This document shows, in pieces, positions 42,517-49,902 of a DNA stretch of 64,000 bases. A program made the translations under genes and the position numbers. The notes below the pieces were generated by a model. The model searched no databases. It worked only from the letters and a program-made list of their open reading frames with translations, and was not told the DNA's origin. Every line of letters starts with the position of its first letter. The stretch's first letter is position 1. The DNA comes from Candidatus Polarisedimenticolaceae bacterium (lineage in GTDB: Bacteria > Acidobacteriota > Polarisedimenticolia > Polarisedimenticolales > DASRJG01), in the NCBI GenBank assembly GCA_036275915.1, contig DASUCV010000018.1:355054-419053 (forward strand). Direction: 5' to 3'.

Positions 42517-43596
42517 TCAATGCCCCGGTTCGCCGATCTGGAGCAATTCGTAAGAGCGGCGGACCGATTTCGCATTCAGGTCGGCCTGCGGGTAGATCCC
42601 GAGCGGGTCCCCCACCTGCTTTTCGGCCACACCGAGACAGAACTGGAAGTAGGCGCCGTTCTCGTGCTTGTTGAGCTTCGTACGCGCATCGACGGCGAGC
42701 TGCCGGACCTCGTTCAGGACCGGATTCGTTCCCCAGATGTCGTTGAACGAATTGATCTCGAGGACATTCGCGATCGCCCGGCGGAAGGCCACGCAGGGCA
42801 GGATGTTCCCGTACGGGTCGATCGTGAATCCGCTCCGCCCGGTGCCGCAGTTCGCCTCGACGCCGTCGGCGGCGCAATGGTTCTGGCGCGGCGGTTTCTT
42901 GCCGTGGTGGAGGTCGAGGTACCACTCGCCCCAGTACTTCTGGAGGAAGTCGTCGTCGGGACGAAGGGCGAGTGGATCGAGGTTCCCGTCGTCCTTGGGG
43001 GTGATCACGGCGTCGAACGTGGTGTGGCAGCCGAGGCTGTCCGCAAGATCGCGGATCTGGAACAGCTCGTGCTGGTTGAGCTTCGTGATCGGCACCTTGA
43101 GCTCGACCTTGACGCCGGCGTCGCGCAGGTTCCGGATCCCCTGCACCGTCTTGTCGAACGAGCCCTTGATCCGCGTCAGCGCATCGTGCGTCTCGCCCCT
43201 CGCGCCGTGGATCGAGATCTCGACCTCCATCGGCTTGAGGTCGACGACGCGCTTCGCCATCGCCTTGTCGGCGAGGAGGTAGCCGTTCGTGTAGATGCGC
43301 AGCGCCATGCCGAGGCGGCGCGCCTCGGCGGCGATCTTGAAGAAATCCTTGTGGCAGAGCGCCTCGCCGCCGGTGAGCGTGAGGTAGAGGACGCCGAACT
43401 CGGAGACCTTGCGAAGCGTTTCGAAAATCTCCGGCGTCGTCATCTCGCGCCGGCCTTCGGGCGAGTTGTAGCAGAACGTGCAGAGGTGGTTGCAGCGGAA
43501 TGTCAGCTCGAACTGCGCCGACAGCGGGATCGCATCGGCGAAGGCCTTCTCAACGAGTCTGCGATAGGGGCTGGGCTGCTCGGCGGCTGCGCTCAT
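42517..43596 (-). CDS. Radical SAM/SPASM peptide-modifying enzyme (PqqE/MftC type)
   Basis: The 359-residue protein has the radical SAM cluster motif CNHLCTFC (Cys35, 39, 42), LTLTGGEAL, IYTNGYLL and EISIHGA, then a C-terminal SPASM/twitch-like region with Cys241, 250, 268 and 320 around GFTIDPYGNILPC. Four cysteines would hold one auxiliary iron-sulfur cluster rather than the two of full SPASM enzymes. Relatives (PqqE, MftC, sactisynthases) make C-C, thioether or decarboxylated products in short precursor peptides with help from a PqqD-type protein. The ATG overlaps the PqqD-like stop as ATGA. The substrate is probably the 37-residue peptide encoded just downstream. Confidence 0.93.
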   Translation of the reverse strand: MSAAAEQPSPYRRLVEKAFADAIPLSAQFELTFRCNHLCTFCYNSPEGRREMTTPEIFETLRKVSEFGVLYLTLTGGEALCHKDFFKIAAEARRLGMALRIYTNGYLLADKAMAKRVVDLKPMEVEISIHGARGETHDALTRIKGSFDKTVQGIRNLRDAGVKVELKVPITKLNQHELFQIRDLADSLGCHTTFDAVITPKDDGNLDPLALRPDDDFLQKYWGEWYLDLHHGKKPPRQNHCAADGVEANCGTGRSGFTIDPYGNILPCVAFRRAIANVLEINSFNDIWGTNPVLNEVRQLAVDARTKLNKHENGAYFQFCLGVAEKQVGDPLGIYPQADLNAKSVRRSYELLQIGEPGH

Positions 43597-43877
43597 GTCT
43601 CCAACATCCCTTCCCGTTGCAGGTCGTGCAGGAACGAGACGACGCCTTCCCGGGCCTCGGTTTCGTCGATCTCGAACTCGGCCATGACCGCCTCTTTCAG
43701 CGCGTTCAGGTCCCGCGTCCCGTCCAACAGGGAAAATACGACGATCCCGACGGGATTCAAGACCTTGACCTCGGCGCGGCCGGGAAGGACGACGAGACCG
43801 CCGTCATCGCCGATCTTGCGAAACGCCGTGTCGGGATGCCGGCGTGGCTTGGCCGGAAGGGTCTCGAGATCGGTCAC
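43593..43877 (-). CDS. PqqD-like peptide chaperone (RiPP recognition element)
   Basis: The 94-residue protein carries the PqqD fold pattern: RKIGDDGGLVVLPGRAEVKV, LNPVGIVVFSLLDGTRDLN, then the helical part EAVMAEFEIDETEAREGVVSFL. PqqD-type domains bind the leader of a precursor peptide and present it to the radical SAM partner. I chose the GTG at 43877 with GGAGA five bases upstream; the frame runs far upstream into another gene without a plausible start. A promoter lies just before it. It is the first gene of the peptide locus and is coupled to the radical SAM gene. Confidence 0.9.
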   Translation of the reverse strand: MTDLETLPAKPRRHPDTAFRKIGDDGGLVVLPGRAEVKVLNPVGIVVFSLLDGTRDLNALKEAVMAEFEIDETEAREGVVSFLHDLQREGMLET

Positions 43878-43899
43878 GTGGTCTCCGAGGAAGGCCGAA

Positions 43900-43928
43900 A
43901 GTGTACGGTGCGGGTCCCATTTTGTCCA
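43900..43928 (-). promoter_or_regulatory. Sigma-70 promoter of the PqqD-radical SAM pair
   Basis: On the minus strand TGGACA (43928-43923), 17 bases, TACACT (43905-43900). The predicted start is about 15 bases before the PqqD-like GTG. It lies in the 68-base gap after the GT-C/TPR gene, so the peptide locus is an independent unit. Confidence 0.58.
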
Positions 43929-43945
43929 CCCGGAACCGGACCTGT

Positions 43946-46189
43946 TCAGTGCGCCGGCGCCGCCTGGGAAAGCTTGTCGGCATAAGCGGTTCCGTCGGGG
44001 GTCCCGAGAGCCGACAACGCGCGGGCGCACTCCCCCGCTCCCTGGGTGTCTCCGGCCATCGTGAGCGCGAGGCCGAGGAGGTAGAGCGCCCGCTCCGACT
44101 CCGGATCGCGCCGCACCGCTTCCCGGAGCTCGCCGACCGCCTCCTGCAGCTTCCCGGCGCGCACGAGCGCGAGGCCGAGGTTCTGCCGCGCCGGTGCCAG
44201 GAACGGGTCGAGCGTCAGTGCCCGATGAAGGGCGTCGACGCCGCCGTCGAGATCGCCGCGGCGGACGAGGATCGTTCCCAGGTTGTACCAGCCCTCGGCA
44301 TCGCCTTCTCCGGCGAGCGTCCGGAAGATCGAGATCGCCTCGTCGTCGCGGCCGGCCTCGGCCAGCGCCGCTCCGAGCGTGGCGCGCACCTCCTGCGACC
44401 CGGGCTCGCGCGCGAGCCTCGCACGCTGCGCCGCGATGACGAGGTCGAGGAGCGCCGCGTAGGACGAGGGCTCGCCGAGCGGGAGGAAGCGGAGCCTGGG
44501 GAACCGCGCGGCTGCTTTTTCCGGCCCTTGCGGCAGCCTCGCGACGATCACGTCGCCTTCGCCCGTCTCCGCGAACCAAGCCGCAGACGACGCCGCGTGC
44601 GCTTGCTCGGCGGTCCACAACAAGGCGTCGTCGTCGCTGCGGTAGAGCAGATGGACCGGATGCTCGGACCAGAGATCGACCCCCGCCTGCGCCGCATACT
44701 CGATCGTCGCTTGGCGGTCGTGCGCGAGATATCGGAACGCGTTCGGCGCCGAGTGCGCGACCACCGCGTCGGTCAAGCCGAGCCGGTCGAGGACGCGCAG
44801 GTTCGAGTCATACGGGATCGCGCCGACGGCGCTGATCGCGATGTGGGTGTCCGCGGGCAGCGTGCCACCGGCGACGAGCTGCGCGAGCCGCCTCCCTTCG
44901 GGGGCGACGGTCGCGAGGAAGAGCGCGTGTTCTTCTTGGCGGACACCGGCGAGCCGCGAGGTCGTGAGGCGGAGGAGCTTCCGGTGTGCCTCGCCCAGGC
45001 TGCGGAGCCCCGGCCACCGCAGGAACGGATCCCTCGCGGGGTCGAGGAACGCCGCGCGCTCCTGGGGAGCACCCATGCCGGGAAATCCCGGGCTGTAGTC
45101 CCGCGGGAACTGTCGGTGAGATTCCCAAGGAAGGATGACGAGACCGAGCGCGATCGCCGACGCGTACGCGGCGACCGCCCAACGCGGGAAGGTCATCGAG
45201 GCGAGCCCGCGCGCGATCAAGAGGAAGAGCAGCGGGAAGTAGAGATCGAGGGGCCGGTACTCGAAGTGGTCGCCGCCGATCGATGCGATGTAGATCGCGT
45301 GCGGAACGATGACGGCGCCGATCACCAGCGGGATCTCGGAGCGCCGCTCGCGGACCTCTGCGCCGATTCCCGCGACGAGCGGCGGGATCCAAAGCCACGC
45401 GGCGTACTCGAGAGCGCAGCACGCGACGTACGCGCCGCCCATCCCCCACCACGCGCGGCCTCCGACCTTCGCGTAGTACGTGTTGGGCAGCCACGCCCCG
45501 TAATACGCGTGACGAAAGAGGAGATGCCCGCCGACGATCGCGCCGAACACCCCGGCGTGGAGGACGGCATCGGCGATCCTGAGCCGCCGCCGCACGACCA
45601 AGACCGCGCCTGCGGCCGCCATCGCGGCCCCGCCGATGAGCATCCCGTCGGGACGCGTCAGCGCGGCGAGCCCGAGGAGCACGGCGGCCCACGGGACGCG
45701 CGCGCGGCTCCCGGAATCCGCCGCGGCGACGCCGTCGATGAGACACAGGACGCCGGCGACGGTGAGCACCTCGAAAAGGCGCGTCTCGAGCCCGCTCGTC
45801 GACCAGACCGCGACACTTCGCGTGAGCGCCATCCACGCCGCGGGAAGGACGACGAGGAACGGTGACGCGCGCGGCGGCAGGAAGCGCACGCTCGCCGAGA
45901 CGACGAGCCCCCACAGCACGATCGTGAGCAGGATCGAGAGGACCGGTGCGACGTGCTCGGGCCGGAGTCCCACGCGGTCGAGCGCCGCGAGCACCACGAC
46001 CCACAGGAAGTTCGTGTACCCCTCGACCCGCTCCCCGCCCGGATTGAAGACGAGGCCGGCGCCGGAGGCCAGGTTCTTCGCGTAGCGGAACGAGATGAAG
46101 GCGTCGTCGCACAGGAAGCGGTAGACCGCCGCGTGCGCGAGGAGCACCGCGAGCGTGACGAGGAGGGCCGCGCGCAGGCGCCAGGTCAT
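43946..46189 (-). CDS. GT-C glycosyltransferase-like membrane protein with TPR tail
   Basis: The 747-residue protein has about ten membrane helices (to about 375), a periplasmic region (about 375-580) and TPR repeats (about 590-725: EGWYNLGTILVRRGDLDGG; ARQNLGLALVRAGKLQEA). The first loop reads FLCDDAFISFRYAKNLASG and NPGGERVEGYTNFLWV, a pattern shared with AftB-like and related GT-C arabinosyl/mannosyltransferases. The donor should be a polyprenyl-phosphate sugar; the acceptor is unknown. Start and upstream stop overlap as ATGA. Confidence 0.8.
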   Translation of the reverse strand: MTWRLRAALLVTLAVLLAHAAVYRFLCDDAFISFRYAKNLASGAGLVFNPGGERVEGYTNFLWVVVLAALDRVGLRPEHVAPVLSILLTIVLWGLVVSASVRFLPPRASPFLVVLPAAWMALTRSVAVWSTSGLETRLFEVLTVAGVLCLIDGVAAADSGSRARVPWAAVLLGLAALTRPDGMLIGGAAMAAAGAVLVVRRRLRIADAVLHAGVFGAIVGGHLLFRHAYYGAWLPNTYYAKVGGRAWWGMGGAYVACCALEYAAWLWIPPLVAGIGAEVRERRSEIPLVIGAVIVPHAIYIASIGGDHFEYRPLDLYFPLLFLLIARGLASMTFPRWAVAAYASAIALGLVILPWESHRQFPRDYSPGFPGMGAPQERAAFLDPARDPFLRWPGLRSLGEAHRKLLRLTTSRLAGVRQEEHALFLATVAPEGRRLAQLVAGGTLPADTHIAISAVGAIPYDSNLRVLDRLGLTDAVVAHSAPNAFRYLAHDRQATIEYAAQAGVDLWSEHPVHLLYRSDDDALLWTAEQAHAASSAAWFAETGEGDVIVARLPQGPEKAAARFPRLRFLPLGEPSSYAALLDLVIAAQRARLAREPGSQEVRATLGAALAEAGRDDEAISIFRTLAGEGDAEGWYNLGTILVRRGDLDGGVDALHRALTLDPFLAPARQNLGLALVRAGKLQEAVGELREAVRRDPESERALYLLGLALTMAGDTQGAGECARALSALGTPDGTAYADKLSQAAPAH

Positions 46190-48015
46190 CTTACGTAGCC
46201 CAGGCTCCTGAGACGCTCGAGCACCTCGGGATCTTCGTCGGACAGAGCCTCGACTGCCGGCGCTCCGCGGCGTCCCCACGTCGCGATCGGCGGCGGGGAC
46301 GAATCTTCGAAGCAGCGCGCGGGCGACTTCCCCGGCATGTCCTTCGAGGCCGGCAGGTCGAGCGCGCGGAGGATGACCGGGGCGACGTCGAGGTCGCCGA
46401 TCGTCGGCCCGACGCACGCCGGCACCGCACCCGGTCCCGTGACCGCGACGAACCCCTCCGCGTCCGCTCCCGCGCTCCGGCCGGGATCGGCGATGAGGAC
46501 GACACGCGACGCCCAGCCCGCGCCGAGCGTCGCGAAGACCCTCGCGTCGAGCCACCTCACGTAGCCCTCGATCGCTTGCGCCGCGACGAGCGCTTCGGCG
46601 GTCCCGGGCGGCGTGCGCGCGAGGCGCGTGCGCAGGATGTCGAGACCGGGAAGGTAGACGAACGCCGAGCCGGCGGCGGGATCGGCGGTCAGCCGCGTGG
46701 CCGACGTCCAGGCGAACGCGTCGATGACGAGCGACTCGCAAACGAGCGCGCGCGGCCCCTCGGGGATCGTCGCGAACCGTTCCGCGCACTCACGCCGCCA
46801 CCCGTCGCGATCGGCCGCGAAGGTTCCCGCGAGCCGGTCGAAGAGCGAGGCCGGCGAGGTGTCGCGGTCCTCCCGCGATCCCGCGAGCAGCTTGACGAGC
46901 GCGCGATCCGAGACGACGTAGCCGCCGGCGGGGTCGCCTTCCGTGCCCCGCGCCGGCCACGACGCCCACCAGCCGACCGAGACCGACGGGTGCGCGAGCG
47001 CGGCGATCTCCCAGACGGTGCGCACGCGCCGGCCGGCGCCGGAGGAGGGAACGGTCCGTGAGGGCAGGAGGAAGCGCAGCGCGGCGTCGAGCGCCGCGGG
47101 TCCGGTCCCACCGGCGATCGGTGCTGCGACCCCGGGGAGCCGGCGCGCTCCGGCGGCGCGGACGCCGTGCATCTCGGCCGGCATCCCCGTCGCGATCGTC
47201 GTCCACACCTCCGCGGGCTCGAGACCGTCGGCGCGGTGGGTCGGGCTCATCGCGCCGCGCGCGATCGCGGCGAGGAGGTGGTCGACCGCCCCCGACGGCG
47301 CGAGCGCCTCGACGAGGGCGCCGTCGAGCCCGTCGATCCCGGCGACGAGGACACGGTCCGCCCGTGCCGGTGCCTGGAACGGCGACGCCGGGACCGGATG
47401 CGCGGATCCCGCGCGCCACACCGGAAGGAGGAGCACCACCGCCGCGAGCGGGACGAGGACCGCGGCGCCGGCCGCTGCGGCGCGACGGTTACGATCGGGC
47501 ACCTCACCGGTCGCGCCGACGATCGCCGCCAGCGACACGATCCCCGCGAGCCAGGCGATCATGGCGCTCACCGCGACGGCGCCCGCCAGGAAGAGCGCGT
47601 CCTCGCTCAGGCCGCGCTCCGGACGTCCCACCGCCCACACCGCGACGACGTACGCGAGGACCGGCGCCGCGACGAGCAGGCCGGCGCGCACGCTGTCGCT
47701 CGGCCTCGCCCCGCGGCGGCGCGCCCACGCCCTCGCGGCGGAGGCGCCGAGGAGATCGAGGACGAAGAGCGAGACGCCCGCGAGGGCCGCGAAGTACCCC
47801 CAGAGGACGAGCGCGTCGCGCGCGCCCAGGGCCGGGCGGTTCGCGGCGACGGTCGAGGCGGCGAGGAGCGCGCCGAGGAGCGGTCCGCCGATGACCGAGG
47901 CCTTGAACGCGGCGCGAAGGAACCCGAGGTCGCGAAGGACGAAGCGCTCGATCGGGCCCTGGAGGTAACCGTGCTCGACGAGCTGGCGCCTCACCCGGTC
48001 GTACGGCTCGGTCAT
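46186..48015 (-). CDS. Membrane protein with phosphodiesterase/pyrophosphatase-like domain
   Basis: The 609-residue protein has five or six membrane helices (about 35-205) and a periplasmic domain related to type I phosphodiesterases (VLVAGIDGLDGALVEALAP; EVWTTIATGMPAEMHGV, with the Thr nucleophile). The second metal site looks altered: where DHG is expected the sequence reads LIADPGRSAG, and the Asp-x3-His site reads LPGLDILRTRLA. Activity is therefore doubtful. It lies between a polyprenyl synthase and a GT-C gene, which suggests a part in lipid-linked sugar or envelope chemistry. It is 13 bases from the ispA-like stop. Confidence 0.75.
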   Translation of the reverse strand: MTEPYDRVRRQLVEHGYLQGPIERFVLRDLGFLRAAFKASVIGGPLLGALLAASTVAANRPALGARDALVLWGYFAALAGVSLFVLDLLGASAARAWARRRGARPSDSVRAGLLVAAPVLAYVVAVWAVGRPERGLSEDALFLAGAVAVSAMIAWLAGIVSLAAIVGATGEVPDRNRRAAAAGAAVLVPLAAVVLLLPVWRAGSAHPVPASPFQAPARADRVLVAGIDGLDGALVEALAPSGAVDHLLAAIARGAMSPTHRADGLEPAEVWTTIATGMPAEMHGVRAAGARRLPGVAAPIAGGTGPAALDAALRFLLPSRTVPSSGAGRRVRTVWEIAALAHPSVSVGWWASWPARGTEGDPAGGYVVSDRALVKLLAGSREDRDTSPASLFDRLAGTFAADRDGWRRECAERFATIPEGPRALVCESLVIDAFAWTSATRLTADPAAGSAFVYLPGLDILRTRLARTPPGTAEALVAAQAIEGYVRWLDARVFATLGAGWASRVVLIADPGRSAGADAEGFVAVTGPGAVPACVGPTIGDLDVAPVILRALDLPASKDMPGKSPARCFEDSSPPPIATWGRRGAPAVEALSDEDPEVLERLRSLGYVR

Positions 48016-48028
48016 GGGGCCGCCGGGC

Positions 48029-48922
48029 TCAACGGTCGCGGTCGCGGACCATGTCGGCGAGACCGGCGAGAACGGCCGCCCTCTTGCCGAACGGCTCGAG
48101 AGCGGAGATCGCCGTCTGGCAGAGCTCGTCGGTCAGGCGCCGCGCGCCGTCGATGCCGGCGACGTTCGCGAACGTCGTGCGGTTCCGGTCGAGGCCGGCA
48201 TCTTTGCCGGTCGTCGCGGGATCGCCGCTGTAGTCGAGCAGGTCGTCGGTGATCTGGAACGCCAGCCCGAGATTCTTCGCGTACCGCCGGAGCGCCTCGA
48301 CGTCCCGCGCGCGCCCCTGCGCGGCGACCGCGCCGAGCTCGGCCGCGGCGATGAAGAGCGCTCCAGTCTTGTGGGCGTGGATGTACTCGAGCGCGTCGAG
48401 GTCGAGCCGCCGCCCGGTCGCCTCGAGATCGGCGAACTGGCCTCCGATGAGCCCCGAGGAGCCGATCGCGGCGGCGAGGCACGCGCTGGCCTCGCGCTTC
48501 CCGCGGTCCTTGAGCGCTGCCGCGGATTGGATCTGCGCGAACGCTTCGTTCAAGAGGCCGATCGCCGCGAGGATCGCGTTCGCCTCGCCGTAGACGCGGT
48601 GGAGCGACGCCTTCCCTCGCCGGAGCGTCGCGTTGTCCATCGAGGGCAGATCGTCGAGGATCAGGGACGACGCGTGGACCATCTCGACCGCGACGGCGAG
48701 CGGGACGGCGTCCTCGCGTGCGCCGCGGAGCATCTCGCAGGCGGCGAGCACGACGACCCCGCGAAGGCGCTTGCCCGGGAGGAGGAGCGTGTACCGCATC
48801 GCCTCGTGGAGGGTCGCGGGAGGCGTTCCGAGGGGCGGCAGCGCGCCCTCGAGCGCCACGTCGACGAGCGCGCGCCCCTCCTCGAGGAAGGCGGACGGCC
48901 GTGCGGGGGCCGAAGGGGTCAT
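48029..48922 (-). CDS. ispA: Short-chain polyprenyl diphosphate synthase (farnesyl/geranylgeranyl)
   Basis: The 297-residue protein shows GKRLRGVVVLAACEM, the first Asp-rich motif DDLPSMD, GGQFADLEA, HKTGALF and the second Asp-rich motif DDLLDYSGD. It condenses isopentenyl diphosphate with allylic diphosphates to C15 or C20 products, precursors of quinones and lipid carriers. The motif spacing (two residues between the Asps of the first site) fits the bacterial type II FPP synthase. The start lies 27 bases after the hydrolase stop. Confidence 0.94.
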   Translation of the reverse strand: MTPSAPARPSAFLEEGRALVDVALEGALPPLGTPPATLHEAMRYTLLLPGKRLRGVVVLAACEMLRGAREDAVPLAVAVEMVHASSLILDDLPSMDNATLRRGKASLHRVYGEANAILAAIGLLNEAFAQIQSAAALKDRGKREASACLAAAIGSSGLIGGQFADLEATGRRLDLDALEYIHAHKTGALFIAAAELGAVAAQGRARDVEALRRYAKNLGLAFQITDDLLDYSGDPATTGKDAGLDRNRTTFANVAGIDGARRLTDELCQTAISALEPFGKRAAVLAGLADMVRDRDR

Positions 48923-48949
48923 CGCCGCACTTTATCAGGCTTGGGGGGC

Positions 48950-49867
48950 TTACCGGATCGAGAGGCGGGAGACGAAGAAGTCGACGACCTTCTTGTGGTA
49001 GCGGGCCAGCTCGTCGGCCGAGAGGCCCGACGCCCGCGTCGCGGGGAGCGTGATGAGGTTGCGCTCGGAATCGCGCCGCTCGGGGAGGGTCGCGTACATC
49101 GCCTTCATCGCGTCGTCGAGCCTCCCGTCGCCGGCGGGAGAGACGAGGAGCAGATCGCGCCCGGCCAGCTCGGGGAGAACGTCCGCCGCGCGGCGGGACG
49201 ACGGCGCGCTGCCGGAGAGGAGCGCGAACATCGCCATCGGAACGCCGCCGACGTGGTCCTGGCCCCACGACCAGTCGGGGAGCGCGCCGCGCACGAGCCT
49301 CCAGCGCACGTCGGGCCACAGGCCGTCGAGGACGAGGACGCGGAGCGCGGGGCGGTCGGCCGCGGCGAGCACGGCGGCGTGCGCCCCCATCCCCGCGCCG
49401 AAGATGCCGATCGCCCGACCGTCGACCTCGCCCTTCGGAAGCGTCGCGACGAAATCGACGGCGCCGGTCACGTCGCGCGCCTCGTCGATGCCGAGCGTCG
49501 AGGCGCCGCCTCCGCTCGCGCCGTGCCCGCGGAAGTCGAACGTGAGCACCGTGAGCCCCTCACGGTTGAGCGCGATGGCGAGGTTGATGAGCGCGCTCTT
49601 GTTCTCGCCGAGGTCGTGGCAGAGGATGACCGGCGCCCTGCCCTTGGCCCCGTGGAGGAGCCAGCCGGCCAGCGGGACGCCGTCCGCCGAGGCGAAGCTC
49701 ACCTCGTCCACCCGCGCGAGCTCCGCGCCGAGGTCGCCCTCGGCGGCGGCGGTCCGCGCGGGATGCATGAGGCGCTGGACCTGGACCGCGGCCATGACGA
49801 AGCCGGCCGCCGTGCCGAGGAGCGACACGAGGACCACGGCCCCGGGGATCGACCGCCAGAATCTCAT
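48950..49867 (-). CDS. Alpha/beta hydrolase-fold protein lacking the catalytic serine
   Basis: The 305-residue protein has an N-terminal membrane anchor (about 8-28) and an alpha/beta hydrolase fold: VILCHDLGENKSALINLA, FDFRGHGASGGG and the nucleophile elbow GIFGAGMGAHAA. The expected G-x-S-x-G has become G-A-G-M-G, so the serine is absent. It is probably not a hydrolase, or uses another residue. A promoter-like pair (TTGTAG, 16 bases, TATATT) overlaps the uvrC end and would start transcription at or very near the ATG. Confidence 0.82.
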   Translation of the reverse strand: MRFWRSIPGAVVLVSLLGTAAGFVMAAVQVQRLMHPARTAAAEGDLGAELARVDEVSFASADGVPLAGWLLHGAKGRAPVILCHDLGENKSALINLAIALNREGLTVLTFDFRGHGASGGGASTLGIDEARDVTGAVDFVATLPKGEVDGRAIGIFGAGMGAHAAVLAAADRPALRVLVLDGLWPDVRWRLVRGALPDWSWGQDHVGGVPMAMFALLSGSAPSSRRAADVLPELAGRDLLLVSPAGDGRLDDAMKAMYATLPERRDSERNLITLPATRASGLSADELARYHKKVVDFFVSRLSIR

Positions 49868-49874
49868 CGAGGGG

Positions 49875-49902
49875 AATATAGGAACGGAGCGCGGATCTAC
49901 AA
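49875..49902 (-). promoter_or_regulatory. Possible leaderless promoter of the hydrolase-fold gene
   Basis: TTGTAG (49902-49897, overlapping the uvrC stop), 16 bases, TATATT (49880-49875), and the ATG only seven bases later. No ribosome binding site is visible before the ATG, consistent with a leaderless transcript. Confidence 0.4.
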
